From Vreelandella stevensii S18214 (GTDB lineage: Bacteria; Pseudomonadota; Gammaproteobacteria; Pseudomonadales; Halomonadaceae): a DNA stretch of 64,000 nt. The notes beneath the pieces were generated by a model, which searched no databases, was not told the origin of the DNA, and was given only the letters and a program-made list of their open reading frames with translations. The stretch lies in the NCBI RefSeq assembly GCF_000275725.1, contig NZ_AJTS01000015.1:62001-126000 (forward strand), read 5' to 3'. This document shows, one piece after another, positions 46,707 through 56,541 of this stretch. Within the stretch, counting starts at the first letter, position 1; every line of letters begins with the position of its first letter. The translations under genes were made by a program, and so were the position numbers.

Positions 46707-47797
46707 GCGCCACCCAGATTGGCTGGCAGCCCCAGAAAATTTTGAATGATAAAGAAGTGATCCTCAAACAGGCTCTCTGGCTCCAGGTCGGCTAGCGCCA
46801 CCCAGCGGGCATGCTCGCCGCCTTTGACCGGCTTCAAGCGAGGTAGCTGTTGGTCGGGAGTCAGCGCAAAGTAGAAGGCCTCGGCCAGCGTGCGCCCGCG
46901 CCAGCTGCGATGGGGCTCATCGAACAGGCGCTGGCCGCGTAACGATCCTTTCAGCACCGGCTCCGGCACCTTCAGCCGCAGGCGTTCGCGCAGCTCGCGC
47001 AGGCAGGCATCCAGCAGGCGTTCGTGGGGATTGATGAAGCCGCCGGGCAGGGCAAACAGCCCCTTGCCCGGGGCGGCGGTACGCTTGACCAACAACACAT
47101 GGCCGGATTGCACCACCACGGCATTTACCGTGACGAAAATGGGCGGGTAGGGAGCCTTGGCCCACGCCTGGCGATACTGGTCCAGCAAGTGCTGCTCCTC
47201 CAGCAGTTGATGATAGGCGTCGCCCTTGCAGAACTGCCCCACGCTTTTGACCACTCCGGGGGGGAGGTCGTGAAATGCTCCGGTGCTTAGATAGTCGCCG
47301 GTGGCGTCCGGTGAGCGAAATAGACGCTCACGAATCTGACTTGCTGAAATTCCCTCCACCAGCGGAACGCTGACCGACTCCCACTGAGGAAACAGCGAAA
47401 GATAGTAGCTGGATTGGCCTCGACTGGCTCCGATCAGGCCGATACGTGGCAGGCGCGCGTTGGCTGGAGTGGCCAGGTCACGCACCTTGCGCTGTACATC
47501 CCGTACCCAGACATCGTCATTATAAAGAGCGTCCAGCAGTGGGGTGATTTCCAGGCGGCGGTTCTCGGCCTCGTCGAACGCCGAGCGGATCATGGCCTGA
47601 CGCTCATTGAAGTGCCAAGGGTTACGCAAGGAGCGCGCTTGCCACGAAGAGCCGACCATGACGATGACCTGACGTGCCTGCTTGAGGGCTTCGCGGATGA
47701 TGGCCAAATGGCCCAGATGCGGCGGCTGAAAACGACCGATGAATACCAGGCAGTCGAATTCGTGGGTCGATGTCGTGGGGGCCGCATCCAATGTCAT
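46703..47797 (-). CDS. Bifunctional NMN adenylyltransferase/Nudix protein (Nudix box degenerate)
   Basis: This 364-residue protein joins two domains. The N-terminal half has the nucleotidyltransferase motif I-G-R-F-Q-P-P-H-L-G-H (about 20-30) and probably makes NAD from NMN. The C-terminal Nudix domain begins near 215. Its box reads G-G-F-I-N-P-H-E then R-E-L-R-E-R-L-R, whereas active enzymes have E-E-x-G at the end, so ADP-ribose hydrolysis may be lost. ATG 47797 follows AAGGA; the frame to 47899 is not supported. Confidence 0.87.
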   Translation of the reverse strand: MTLDAAPTTSTHEFDCLVFIGRFQPPHLGHLAIIREALKQARQVIVMVGSSWQARSLRNPWHFNERQAMIRSAFDEAENRRLEITPLLDALYNDDVWVRDVQRKVRDLATPANARLPRIGLIGASRGQSSYYLSLFPQWESVSVPLVEGISASQIRERLFRSPDATGDYLSTGAFHDLPPGVVKSVGQFCKGDAYHQLLEEQHLLDQYRQAWAKAPYPPIFVTVNAVVVQSGHVLLVKRTAAPGKGLFALPGGFINPHERLLDACLRELRERLRLKVPEPVLKGSLRGQRLFDEPHRSWRGRTLAEAFYFALTPDQQLPRLKPVKGGEHARWVALADLEPESLFEDHFFIIQNFLGLPANLGGA

Positions 47798-47954
47798 GGG
47801 GTGTCCTTGTTCGCTGATCAGTTGGTCGTCAGGCGAGGCCATTATGGTCAGAGCGCTAACGCTGTGCAATGCACCAAATCCTGCGCTCAACGGTTTCATT
47901 CGGTATGCTTACCTACTGATAGCAATAGTGGCGTTATAAAAAAGGACGCTGGGA

Positions 47955-48875
47955 ATGGTTTTAAAGGGAATAACTATGCTGAAGCGCACGCTCGTTTTCT
48001 GGTGGAACGTGGTACAAGATGCAGTCTCGCTATGGTTGGAGCGTAATGCCTTCAGCTACGCTGGTTCGCTGGCGTTCTATACGCTTTTTTCGCTGGCTCC
48101 GACGATCATTATTGCGGTCACCGTCATCGGGGTGGTGCTGGGGGAAGATGCCGCTCAAGGGCAAATCGTGGCGCAGCTTCAAGGCACGTTAGGGGCCGAG
48201 GCTGCCCAAGCGGTGGAACAGGCGGTTGCCCAGTCGCGTATCGAAGAGTCCGGGCTGCTGCCTACTGTCTTAGGGGTGGTTGCACTGCTGGTGGGTGCCA
48301 CCACGGTCTTTGCTCAGATGCAGTTTTCACTCAATACCATCTGGGGCGTCACGGCCAAGCCTACCAGCAACAGCGCCTTCATTTTCATCAAGACGCGCCT
48401 GCTGTCGCTGACCGTCGTGCTTTCGATTGGCTTCATTCTGCTCGTTTCTCTGGTGCTGGGCGTTTTCCTGCGCAGCATGCTGCACGCCACCAGTGACCTG
48501 CTGCCCATCGCGACCATCGTCACTACTACTGCAGAGTCGCTTATTTCGCTGGCCATGGTGACCTTGCTGTTTGCCACTATCTTCAAAGTGCTGCCCGATG
48601 TGGTATTACGTTGGCAGGACGTGCTGATCGGCGCGCTGGTGACGGCGATTCTGTTTACGATAGGCCGTAGCCTGATTGCCATCTATCTGGCCTATACGGC
48701 CACCGCATCTACCTATGGTGCCGCGGGCTCGGTGGTGATGATCCTGCTGTGGGTGTACTACAGTTCATTGATACTGTTGTTCGGTGCGTCGTTTACCCGT
48801 TCGCTGCTGCTGCGCCGGGGGCGCCCACTGGTGCCCCGCAACAGCGCCGTATTGGTACGCCAGGAACTGCTTTAA
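47955..48875 (+). CDS. YihY/BrkB-family inner-membrane protein
   Basis: This 306-residue protein has six predicted membrane helices and the family pattern F-S-Y-A-G-S-L-A-F-Y-T-L-F-S-L-A-P near residue 32-48. The family was once called ribonuclease BN by mistake and has no settled role. AAGGA precedes ATG 47955; ATG 47976 is an alternative. The acylphosphatase gene follows after 16 bp and is probably in the same operon. Confidence 0.87.
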   Translation: MVLKGITMLKRTLVFWWNVVQDAVSLWLERNAFSYAGSLAFYTLFSLAPTIIIAVTVIGVVLGEDAAQGQIVAQLQGTLGAEAAQAVEQAVAQSRIEESGLLPTVLGVVALLVGATTVFAQMQFSLNTIWGVTAKPTSNSAFIFIKTRLLSLTVVLSIGFILLVSLVLGVFLRSMLHATSDLLPIATIVTTTAESLISLAMVTLLFATIFKVLPDVVLRWQDVLIGALVTAILFTIGRSLIAIYLAYTATASTYGAAGSVVMILLWVYYSSLILLFGASFTRSLLLRRGRPLVPRNSAVLVRQELL

Positions 48876-48891
48876 TGAACAGGAGGCTGTC

Positions 48892-49167
48892 ATGTCACAG
48901 TGCTGTTTGCGTGCAATAGTGTCAGGGAAGGTTCAAGGAGTCGGGTACCGCCGTGCTACCCAGGAGCAGGCGCTACAGCGGGGGGTCACCGGGTATGCGA
49001 AAAATCTGCCCGACGGCCGCGTGGAAGTCATCCTGTGTGGCTCGGCGGACGCCGTCGCCGAGCTGAGTGAGTGGCTGTGGCAGGGGCCTTCTGGGGCCAG
49101 GGTGTCGCATGTATCGTTGGAAACCCTGGCCCAATATCACGCTCCCGGCCATTTTGCGACGTTTTAA
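48892..49167 (+). CDS. Acylphosphatase
   Basis: This 91-residue enzyme hydrolyses acyl phosphates. The phosphate loop is G-K-V-Q-G-V-G-Y-R with the catalytic arginine, and the asparagine lies in G-Y-A-K-N-L-P-D-G near 41. ATG 48892 follows a perfect AGGAGG; the frame upstream overlaps yihY and is not coding. The convergent dehydrogenase gene ends 12 bp away. Confidence 0.92.
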   Translation: MSQCCLRAIVSGKVQGVGYRRATQEQALQRGVTGYAKNLPDGRVEVILCGSADAVAELSEWLWQGPSGARVSHVSLETLAQYHAPGHFATF

Positions 49168-49179
49168 CGTGTCACCGCG

Positions 49180-50133
49180 TCATGCGGTCTGCTCTGCCTG
49201 CCAGTCAGTGATGTTTTTTGCGGTCAGCAAGACGATATTCTGGCGCGCTTCGGGGGTGATCCAGGCGTTGTGCGGCGTAACGATCAAGTTGAGCGGCTCT
49301 CCTGCTGCCAGGGCATCCAGCAACGCATGCCCCTGGCGGGGTGGTTCAGCGGGCAGCACGTCAACGGCCAGCCCGCCCAGCGCTCCTTTGCGCAACGCCT
49401 CCAGAGCGGCCTCTTCGTCGATGATGCCGCCGCGCGCGCAGTTGACCAGCAGCAGTGAAGGCTTGGCCTTGGCCAAACGCGCTTGATTGATCAAGTGTCG
49501 TGTATCGTCGTTCAGAGGGCAGTGCAGGCTAATGACATCGGCGTGGGGCAACAGGTCGTCCAGGGCCGGGCGCTTATCGGCGGCTTCGTTGCCAGGCCGC
49601 GCGGCGAAGGTCACCTGCATGCCGAAAGCCTCGGCCAGACGAGCGACTTCCGAGCCCAGCTCGCCACTGCCTACCATGACCAGTTGCTTGCCAGCCAGCT
49701 GCAGCGTCGGGTGGTTCTGAAGACAGAAGAAATCACTTTTCTGCCATTCTCCTGCGGCGATATCTGCCTGATAGCGCGGCAGGCGATTGGCCAGCGACAG
49801 CATCAGCATCAGCGTGTGCTGAGAGACACTGGCCGTGCCGTAGGCGGAGACGTTCTTGACGACGATGCCATGCGCCTTGGCTGCGTCAAGATCGATATTG
49901 TTCAATCCCGTGGCCAGGACACAGATCAGCCGTAGCGAAGGCAACTGTGACAACGTGTCGGCGTCCAGTGTGACCTTGTTGACGATGGCGATATCCGCGT
50001 TCTTTAGGCGCTCGCGGGCCTGCTCTGGGGTGCTTTGTTGATAGGTTTCCAAGTGATCGACTGCTTCGCGAATCGGCGTCAGGTCGATATGGGGGCCCAG
50101 GCTTTCTGCATCCAGCATTACCGCATGAGGCAT
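49180..50133 (-). CDS. D-2-hydroxyacid dehydrogenase (HprA-like)
   Basis: This 317-residue NAD-dependent dehydrogenase has the Rossmann loop G-S-G-E-L-G near 151, catalytic arginine in C-A-R-G-G, glutamate in L-P-A-E-P-P, and histidine in T-P-H-N-A-W. The layout fits glycerate/hydroxypyruvate dehydrogenase HprA. Other 2-oxoacids are possible. ATG 50133 follows GGAG; the upstream extension to 50190 is not supported. Confidence 0.86.
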   Translation of the reverse strand: MPHAVMLDAESLGPHIDLTPIREAVDHLETYQQSTPEQARERLKNADIAIVNKVTLDADTLSQLPSLRLICVLATGLNNIDLDAAKAHGIVVKNVSAYGTASVSQHTLMLMLSLANRLPRYQADIAAGEWQKSDFFCLQNHPTLQLAGKQLVMVGSGELGSEVARLAEAFGMQVTFAARPGNEAADKRPALDDLLPHADVISLHCPLNDDTRHLINQARLAKAKPSLLLVNCARGGIIDEEAALEALRKGALGGLAVDVLPAEPPRQGHALLDALAAGEPLNLIVTPHNAWITPEARQNIVLLTAKNITDWQAEQTA

Positions 50134-50332
50134 GTTGTTTTCTCCATTGGCTGCCAAGTGGTGCTTGGTCTTGCCCGGCAGGGGGCACAAAAGGGTATAA
50201 TGTTCGCGCTATCAACCGCAGTCTTGGAATTTATCCCAGCAGGCCACATATTGTCAGCTCGGCGGCCTAGTCGTTCGCCACTTTTCTGTAAATATCAGTC
50301 TGTTGACGTTGTGCTTTTCAGGAGCCCTCAAC

Positions 50333-50608
50333 ATGCCTATCTATGAGTACGAGTGCAAGGCCTGCGGCCATCGCATGGAAAAACTACAGAAGGTCAGCGC
50401 TGATCCGCTGACTCAATGCCCCGCTTGCCAGCAGGATGACCTCGAACGGCTGGTGTCTGCGGCAGGCTTTCGTCTGGCCGGTGGCGGCTGGTACGAAACC
50501 GATTTCAAAACCGGTAGCAAAAAGAACCTTGCTGCTGGCGGTGGCTCGGCTGGCTCTTCGTCCAGCGACACCAGCACGCCATCCCCCAGCAAAGGCGCCG
50601 CGGCTTAG
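50333..50608 (+). CDS. FmdB-type zinc-ribbon protein
   Basis: This 91-residue protein starts M-P-I-Y-E-Y-E-C with paired C-x-x-C motifs at about 8-11 (C-K-A-C) and 27-30 (C-P-A-C). A Gly/Ser-rich tail follows. FmdB-family proteins may regulate transcription, but the role is not firmly known. CAGGAG precedes ATG 50333. It stands just before aspS, as in Pseudomonas, and is probably co-transcribed with it. Confidence 0.88.
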   Translation: MPIYEYECKACGHRMEKLQKVSADPLTQCPACQQDDLERLVSAAGFRLAGGGWYETDFKTGSKKNLAAGGGSAGSSSSDTSTPSPSKGAAA

Positions 50609-50673
50609 CCGCGGCGGTCAGCCGAGGTAGTTGGCGACCCCTTACATAGTCACGCAACAGAACAGGAAGAGAC

Positions 50674-52455
50674 ATGCGCAGCCATTATTGCGGCCAGCTG
50701 AACGAAACATTGGTGGATCAAACGGTCACCGTCTGCGGTTGGGTACATCGCCGTCGTGATCACGGTGGGGTTATCTTTCTCGACATGCGCGACCGCGATG
50801 GGATTGCGCAATTCGTCGTCGACCCCGATACCGCCGAGGCGTTTGCTAATGCCGACCGTGCGCGCAGTGAATATGTTCTGCGTATTACCGGGCGTGTTCG
50901 CCTGCGTCCCGAAGGCACCCAGAATCCCAACATGCCGACGGGCATGATCGAAGTGCTGGCCAAGGAAGTCGAGGTGCTCAACACCGCCCTCACACCGCCT
51001 TTCCAGCTGGACGAGCACGGCAAGGTGGGTGAAGAGGTGCGTTTGAAGCATCGTTACATCGACCTGCGCCGCCCGGACATGATCGAGAAGCTGCGTCTAC
51101 GCTCGCGTATTTCACACAGCGTTCGTGCATTCCTCGAAGGCCAAGGGTTTCTGGACATCGAAACGCCCATCCTGACCCGGGCAACGCCGGAGGGTGCACG
51201 TGATTACCTGGTGCCGAGCCGTACCCATGCGGGTAGCTTTTTTGCACTGCCGCAGTCGCCGCAGCTGTTCAAGCAACTGCTGATGGTGGCGGGCTTTGAC
51301 CGCTACTACCAGATTGCCAAGTGCTTCCGTGACGAAGACCTGCGTGCCGACCGTCAGCCAGAGTTTACCCAGATCGATATCGAGGCCTCGTTCGTCGAGG
51401 AAAACGATATCATGGGCATTACCGAAGCCATGATCCGCCAGCTGTTCCAGGAAGTGCTGGATGTCGAGCTGCCGGAGTTCCCGCGCATGACCTGGCAGGA
51501 AGCCATGGATCGTTTCGGCTCCGACAAACCGGACCTGCGTATTCCGTTGGAGCTGACGGATGTCGATGACCTGATGCAGCAGGTGGATTTCAAGGTGTTC
51601 TCTGGCCCTGCCAGTGCGGAAGATGGCCGTGTAGCTGCCTTGCGTGTGCCGGGTGGCGCCAAGCTGTCGCGCAAAGAGATCGATGAATACACCAAATTCG
51701 TTGGTATCTACGGCGCCAAGGGGCTGGCCTGGATCAAGGTCAACGAGCGCGCCAAGGGGCTGGAAGGCCTGCAGTCGCCCATCGTCAAGTTCATGGAAAA
51801 CGTCGTCGAGGAGCTGCTCGATCGCGTGGGTGCCGAAGATGGCGACATCATCTTCTTCGGTGCCGACAAAACGAGCATCGTCAACGAAGCCATCGGCGCA
51901 CTGCGTGTCAAGCTGGGCGCTGATCTGGCCATGTATACCCAGCCCTGGGCGCCGCTGTGGGTGGTCGACTTCCCGATGTTCGAAGCCGATGATCAAGGCC
52001 GCCTGAGCCCGCTGCACCATCCCTTCACGGCGCCTTCCTGCACGCCGGAAGAGCTCAAGGCCAACCCGGCCGCCGCGCTATCGCGTGCTTACGACATGGT
52101 GCTGAACGGTACCGAGCTGGGCGGTGGCTCCATTCGTATCCACGATCAGTCCATGCAGAGCACCGTGTTCGACATTCTGGGGATTGGCCAGGAGGAAGCG
52201 CAGGAGAAGTTTGGCTTCCTGCTGGATGCCTTGCAGTACGGTGCGCCGCCCCATGGTGGTTTGGCCTTCGGTCTGGACCGCCTGGTCATGCTGATGGTCG
52301 GTGCCAAAACCATCCGTGAAGTCATCGCCTTCCCGAAAACGCAAAGCGCTGGCTGCTTGATGACCGACGCCCCCGGCGAAGTCAGCCCAGAGCAGCTCAA
52401 GGAGTTGAGCATTCGCCTGCGCCAAAAGGCCAAGGCGGAGACAGCAGGCGAATAG
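50674..52455 (+). CDS. aspS: Aspartyl-tRNA synthetase
   Basis: This 593-residue class II synthetase has an N-terminal OB anticodon-binding domain (about 1-110), motif 2 around [16 protein letters not shown] (about 217-232), the bacterial GAD insertion, and motif 3 G-L-A-F-G-L-D-R near 529. It charges tRNA-Asp. Whether it also charges tRNA-Asn cannot be decided from this window. A terminator follows before ruvC. Confidence 0.97.
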   Translation: MRSHYCGQLNETLVDQTVTVCGWVHRRRDHGGVIFLDMRDRDGIAQFVVDPDTAEAFANADRARSEYVLRITGRVRLRPEGTQNPNMPTGMIEVLAKEVEVLNTALTPPFQLDEHGKVGEEVRLKHRYIDLRRPDMIEKLRLRSRISHSVRAFLEGQGFLDIETPILTRATPEGARDYLVPSRTHAGSFFALPQSPQLFKQLLMVAGFDRYYQIAKCFRDEDLRADRQPEFTQIDIEASFVEENDIMGITEAMIRQLFQEVLDVELPEFPRMTWQEAMDRFGSDKPDLRIPLELTDVDDLMQQVDFKVFSGPASAEDGRVAALRVPGGAKLSRKEIDEYTKFVGIYGAKGLAWIKVNERAKGLEGLQSPIVKFMENVVEELLDRVGAEDGDIIFFGADKTSIVNEAIGALRVKLGADLAMYTQPWAPLWVVDFPMFEADDQGRLSPLHHPFTAPSCTPEELKANPAAALSRAYDMVLNGTELGGGSIRIHDQSMQSTVFDILGIGQEEAQEKFGFLLDALQYGAPPHGGLAFGLDRLVMLMVGAKTIREVIAFPKTQSAGCLMTDAPGEVSPEQLKELSIRLRQKAKAETAGE

Positions 52456-52482
52456 TCTCTTTATTGTTTGCCAGTGGTAGTC

Positions 52483-52509
52483 AACACCGACGCTCTGCGT
52501 CGGTGTTTT
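52483..52509 (+). terminator. Terminator between aspS and ruvC
   Basis: AACACCGACG pairs with CGTCGGTGTT over a five-base loop, followed by TT. It suggests that ruvC has its own promoter. Confidence 0.85.
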
Positions 52510-52552
52510 GTTATGTGTCACGCTAGGGTCATGCGTTACCAGGAGTCAGTGC

Positions 52553-53104
52553 ATGGAAGGAAATCAGTCCGCAGCAGCCGTGCGGATCATGGGTATCGAC
52601 CCTGGGTCACGGATTACCGGCTACGGCATCATTGATCTGGAAGGCATGAAGCCTCGCTATGTGGCCAGCGGCTGTATCCGTACCTCTGATGGGGCGCTGG
52701 AGCAGCGCTTGGCGCAAATCTATGCGGGTCTGAGTGAGGTGATCGGCCTGTATCGACCTGAAGCGGTGGCGGTAGAGCGTGTGTTCATGGCCAAAAATGC
52801 CGATTCGGCGCTAAAGCTGGGGCAAGCCCGAGGCGCCGCGCTGGTATGCCTGGCCAACCATGGGCTGAGTATTTCCGAGTATGCGGCTCGGCATATCAAG
52901 CAGGCCGTCACGGGGCATGGCGGGGCCGAGAAAACACAGGTGCAGCATATGGTGACGACGTTGCTGCAGTTGGCTGCCACCCCTCAAGCCGATGCGGCCG
53001 ATGCGTTGGCCATCGCATTGACCCACGCCTTCACCGGAAGTGGTCGAGTGCCCGCCGCGGCCAAACAGGGCAAGCGTCGCTCCACGGGGCGTTGGCGACT
53101 GTAG
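52553..53104 (+). CDS. ruvC: Holliday junction resolvase RuvC
   Basis: This 183-residue endonuclease has the four acidic catalytic residues: Asp in M-G-I-D-P-G-S near 16, Glu in V-E-R-V-F near 76, and the pair in D-A-A-D-A-L near 150. The [14 protein letters not shown] loop is normal. ATG 52553 follows AGGAG at seven bases; the frame to 52508 overlaps the terminator. It leads the ruvC-ruvA-ruvB group. Confidence 0.96.
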   Translation: MEGNQSAAAVRIMGIDPGSRITGYGIIDLEGMKPRYVASGCIRTSDGALEQRLAQIYAGLSEVIGLYRPEAVAVERVFMAKNADSALKLGQARGAALVCLANHGLSISEYAARHIKQAVTGHGGAEKTQVQHMVTTLLQLAATPQADAADALAIALTHAFTGSGRVPAAAKQGKRRSTGRWRL

Positions 53105-53173
53105 TCGTTACTGGTCATCTGTACAGAGTCGCTTTATAGTGGCTTACCGTTTTCACTACCCGCGAGCACTCCT

Positions 53174-53779
53174 ATGATTGGTCGGTTAACTGGTTTATTG
53201 GTCGAAAAGCATCCGCCCTGGATCGTGGTGGATATCCATGGCGTAGGCTATGAACTGGAAGCCTCCATGAACACACTGGTGGCGCTGCCTGCACCTGGCG
53301 AAAACGTTTCGTTATACACGCACTTGACCATTCGCGACGATGCCCACTTGCTGTATGGCTTTGGCCGTGAGCATGAGCGTGCGCTGTTTCGCGCCTTGAT
53401 CAAGGTCAGCGGTGTAGGCCCCAAACTTGCGCTGGCGATTCTATCGGGCATGGATGAAGACGCCTTCATGCGCTGCGTGCGCGACGATGACAGTAAGGCA
53501 CTGACCCGTTTGCCGGGCGTGGGCAAGAAGACGGCCGAACGGCTGATCATCGAAATGCGCGACCGCTTTCCCGATTGGGAACAGCGCCATGCTCCGCTGG
53601 CCCTGGAAGCGACCAGCGGTCGCCCAGCCCCGCGCGACAGCCTGGCCGATGCCGAAGCAGCGCTGGTCAGCCTTGGCTACAAGCTGACGGAAGCCGCTAA
53701 AATGCTGGCCGATGTAGATCCCAATCAATCCACCGAAGCGTTGATCAAGGCGGCGTTGACTCAGCGCATGAGCGGCTAA
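53174..53779 (+). CDS. ruvA: Holliday junction helicase subunit RuvA
   Basis: This 201-residue DNA-binding protein forms the tetramer that holds the junction for RuvB. It has the OB-fold start M-I-G-R-L-T-G, two helix-hairpin-helix motifs (V-S-G-V-G-P-K-L-A and L-P-G-V-G-K-K-T-A) and a C-terminal RuvB-binding domain. The length is typical. Confidence 0.97.
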   Translation: MIGRLTGLLVEKHPPWIVVDIHGVGYELEASMNTLVALPAPGENVSLYTHLTIRDDAHLLYGFGREHERALFRALIKVSGVGPKLALAILSGMDEDAFMRCVRDDDSKALTRLPGVGKKTAERLIIEMRDRFPDWEQRHAPLALEATSGRPAPRDSLADAEAALVSLGYKLTEAAKMLADVDPNQSTEALIKAALTQRMSG

Positions 53780-53858
53780 ACAGGCTCCATGTGGTAATCA
53801 GTAGCGTGCCGGATGTCGTTGAGCGCCGGCGTTGATCAGACCCAGTAGAAGAGTTGCC

Positions 53859-54896
53859 ATGCTAGAACATGACCGATTGATTGCCGCTGAACCGGAGCAT
53901 GGGGAAGTGCGCATCGATCACGCCATTCGGCCCAAGCGCCTGCAGGACTACATTGGTCAGCCCCGAGTCCGTGAGCAGTTGGAAATCTTTATTGGCGCGG
54001 CCAGATTGCGGGAAGAGAGCCTCGACCACACTTTGGTGTTTGGCCCACCAGGCTTGGGTAAAACGACGCTGGCCAATATCATTGCTACTGAAATGGGCGT
54101 TGGGCTGAAGTCGACCTCTGGCCCGGTGCTCGAGCGGGCCGGTGACCTGGCCGCCATGCTGACCAACTTGGAGCCAGGTGACGTTCTGTTCATCGATGAG
54201 ATACACCGCCTATCCCCTGTGGTGGAAGAAGTCCTCTATCCGGCTATGGAAGATTTTCAGCTCGACATCATGATTGGTGAAGGGCCTGCGGCGCGCTCCA
54301 TCAAGCTCGACCTGCCGCGCTTTACCCTGGTGGGGGCGACCACGCGAGCAGGGTTGCTGACCTCGCCGCTGCGCGATCGCTTCGGTATCGTCCAGCGTCT
54401 CGAGTTCTACAATCTTGAAGAGCTAACGGAAATCGTGGCTCGTTCGGCACGCCTGCTAGGCGTGGAAACCAGTCGAGAAGGTGCGGTGGAGGTTGCCCGC
54501 CGCTCGCGGGGAACGCCTCGCATTGCCAATCGCCTGCTGCGTCGCGTACGTGACTATGCCGAGATCAAGGGCAACGGGGTGGTCGATGTAACGCTTGCCG
54601 ATGCGGCCCTGAACATGCTCAACGTCGACCATCATGGCCTGGACCATATGGATCGTCGCTTGCTGCTGGCCATGATCGACAAGTTCGACGGTGGGCCGGT
54701 CGGGGTTGACTCCCTTTCTGCCGCGATTGGCGAGGAGCGGGATACCATCGAGGACGTCATCGAGCCTTATCTGATTCAGCAGGGCCTGATGATGCGTACA
54801 CCACGGGGGCGGGTGGTGACGCGCCAGGCGTGGCAACACTTCGAGCGAGTGGTGCCCGACAGCGCCATGAGTGCAGAAGGGGAGCGGCGACCATGA
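53859..54896 (+). CDS. ruvB: Holliday junction helicase motor RuvB
   Basis: This 345-residue AAA+ ATPase has Walker [10 protein letters not shown] (about 60-68), Walker B F-I-D-E-I-H near 111, and sensor G-A-T-T-R-A. It drives branch migration with RuvA. ATG 53859 follows AGAAGAG. Its stop overlaps the start of ybgC (ATGA), which indicates coupled translation with the tol genes' first member. Confidence 0.97.
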   Translation: MLEHDRLIAAEPEHGEVRIDHAIRPKRLQDYIGQPRVREQLEIFIGAARLREESLDHTLVFGPPGLGKTTLANIIATEMGVGLKSTSGPVLERAGDLAAMLTNLEPGDVLFIDEIHRLSPVVEEVLYPAMEDFQLDIMIGEGPAARSIKLDLPRFTLVGATTRAGLLTSPLRDRFGIVQRLEFYNLEELTEIVARSARLLGVETSREGAVEVARRSRGTPRIANRLLRRVRDYAEIKGNGVVDVTLADAALNMLNVDHHGLDHMDRRLLLAMIDKFDGGPVGVDSLSAAIGEERDTIEDVIEPYLIQQGLMMRTPRGRVVTRQAWQHFERVVPDSAMSAEGERRP

Positions 54897-55294
54897 GCGA
54901 TGGTTTTGCCATGCCGGTGCGCGTTTATATCGAAGATACTGACGCGGGCGGTATTGTCTACTACGTTAACTATCTGAAGTTTATGGAACGCGCCCGCAGT
55001 GAATGGTTGAGAGAATTGGGCCTGAATCAGCAAACGCTGCTAGACGAAGGGACGCAGCTAGTGGTATACCGCATTGCCTGCCGCTATGCCAAGCCAGCAC
55101 GTCTCGACGATGCGCTGACCGTAACGGCCACCATGGCCAATCAAGGCCGCTGTCGAATGACATTCGAGCAGCAGGTGTGGCGAGACAAGGAACTCTTGTG
55201 CTCCGCCACAGTCGAGATAGCCTGTTTGAGCGCTGATACCTTACGGCCCAAAGCGTGGCCAGTATCGCTCGATCTTTCTGTGTCGGCTCATTAG
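54893..55294 (+). CDS. ybgC: Tol-Pal-associated acyl-CoA thioesterase YbgC
   Basis: This 133-residue hot-dog-fold thioesterase has the catalytic aspartate in [13 protein letters not shown] near 18. It hydrolyses acyl-CoA or acyl-carrier-protein thioesters in the cytoplasm. It is the usual first gene of the tol-pal operon. ATG 54893 overlaps the ruvB stop by four bases. Confidence 0.95.
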   Translation: MSDGFAMPVRVYIEDTDAGGIVYYVNYLKFMERARSEWLRELGLNQQTLLDEGTQLVVYRIACRYAKPARLDDALTVTATMANQGRCRMTFEQQVWRDKELLCSATVEIACLSADTLRPKAWPVSLDLSVSAH

Positions 55295-55389
55295 TCCGCA
55301 GGCAGCGATATCTCGTAATGCTAAACCCGGTGAAATGACCACCGCTACCCTGTCGCCATGGCGACACCAATAGATTGAAGAGGGCAACT

Positions 55390-56082
55390 GTGAACGATAA
55401 CACCATGTCCATACCCCACTTGATAATGAGTGCCAGCACCGTCGTGCAGCTCGTCATGTTACTGCTGGTGGTGGGGTCGATCCTCTCTTGGGTGGTGATT
55501 TTCCAGCGCAGCATGGCATTGCGTCGTGCCAGGCAGGAGTACAATCAATTCGAAGAGTCATTCTGGTCGGGTGTCGACCTCAATGAGCTGTACCGTGAGA
55601 TCCCCGCCGATGACCCACGTCATGGCGCAGAGCACATCTTCCAATCCGGCTTTCGTGAATTCAACCGCCTGATGCCCAAGACGCGTAACGCGGACACGAT
55701 CCTCGAAGGCGTCCAGCGCAGCATGCGCGTTGCCTGGTCCCGGGAAGAAGACCGCCTTACCCAGCACCTGGTTTTTCTGGCCACCGTGGCGTCGGTCAGC
55801 CCTTATATCGGCCTGTTCGGTACGGTCTGGGGCATCATGGGTTCGTTCCAGTCGCTCTCCATGACCCAGCAAGCCACCCTGGCCACCGTGGCGCCCTGGA
55901 TTGCCGAAGCCCTGATCGCTACTGCCATGGGCCTTCTGGCAGCGATTCCTGCCGTTATCTTCTATAACCGTCTTTCCAACGAAGCCGCTCGCCTACTGGG
56001 CAGGTACGAAAATTTTGCTGAAGAATTCCACGCGATCCTGCATCGCAATTTGCAAGGCCGCGATGGCAAGCCGCAAGCCTGA
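55390..56082 (+). CDS. tolQ: Tol-Pal system inner-membrane protein TolQ
   Basis: This 230-residue protein has three membrane helices, near residues 15-37, 130-155 and 165-190. With TolR it uses the proton gradient to energise TolA, the ExbB/MotA-like role. GTG 55390 follows GAAGAGGG and gives the E. coli length of 230; a TTG at 55375 is a weaker choice. V-A-S-V-S-P-Y-I-G-L-F-G-T-V-W-G marks the family. Confidence 0.96.
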   Translation: MNDNTMSIPHLIMSASTVVQLVMLLLVVGSILSWVVIFQRSMALRRARQEYNQFEESFWSGVDLNELYREIPADDPRHGAEHIFQSGFREFNRLMPKTRNADTILEGVQRSMRVAWSREEDRLTQHLVFLATVASVSPYIGLFGTVWGIMGSFQSLSMTQQATLATVAPWIAEALIATAMGLLAAIPAVIFYNRLSNEAARLLGRYENFAEEFHAILHRNLQGRDGKPQA

Positions 56083-56103
56083 TGCCCGCTAAAGGAGTTC
56101 GTT

Positions 56104-56541
56104 ATGCAAGGTTCGTTTAATCGCGGCGGCAAGAAAAAGCCCATGGGGGAGATCAACGTCGTCCCCTTCATCGACGTCATGCTGGTGCTGCTGGTCATTT
56201 TCATGATCACGGCCCCCATGTTGACGCAAGGGGTGCAGGTGGATTTACCGCAGGTCACTTCGGAGCCTATCGAAACTCAGGAAGATAGTGATCCGATCAT
56301 TATTTCGGTGGATCGTGACGGCGGCTATTTCATTACCTTGGGTGAAGACACCAGCAATGTCTCTCTGGAGCAGATTTCCGAACGCGTCATTGCCATTCTC
56401 CAGCGTAGGCCCGGCACACCTGTCATGGTTCGCGGCGACCGCAGCGTGCCTTATGGCCAGGTCGTCATGTTGATGAGCACCCTGCAACGCTCTGGTGTAG
56501 CGAACGTTGGGCTGCTCTCAGAGCCGCCGCAAGATGGCTAA
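56104..56541 (+). CDS. tolR: Tol-Pal system inner-membrane protein TolR
   Basis: This 145-residue protein has one membrane helix (about 20-40) with the key aspartate in [12 protein letters not shown] periplasmic domain follows. It works with TolQ as the proton-driven motor. Its stop overlaps the tolA start by eight bases. Confidence 0.96.
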   Translation: MQGSFNRGGKKKPMGEINVVPFIDVMLVLLVIFMITAPMLTQGVQVDLPQVTSEPIETQEDSDPIIISVDRDGGYFITLGEDTSNVSLEQISERVIAILQRRPGTPVMVRGDRSVPYGQVVMLMSTLQRSGVANVGLLSEPPQDG

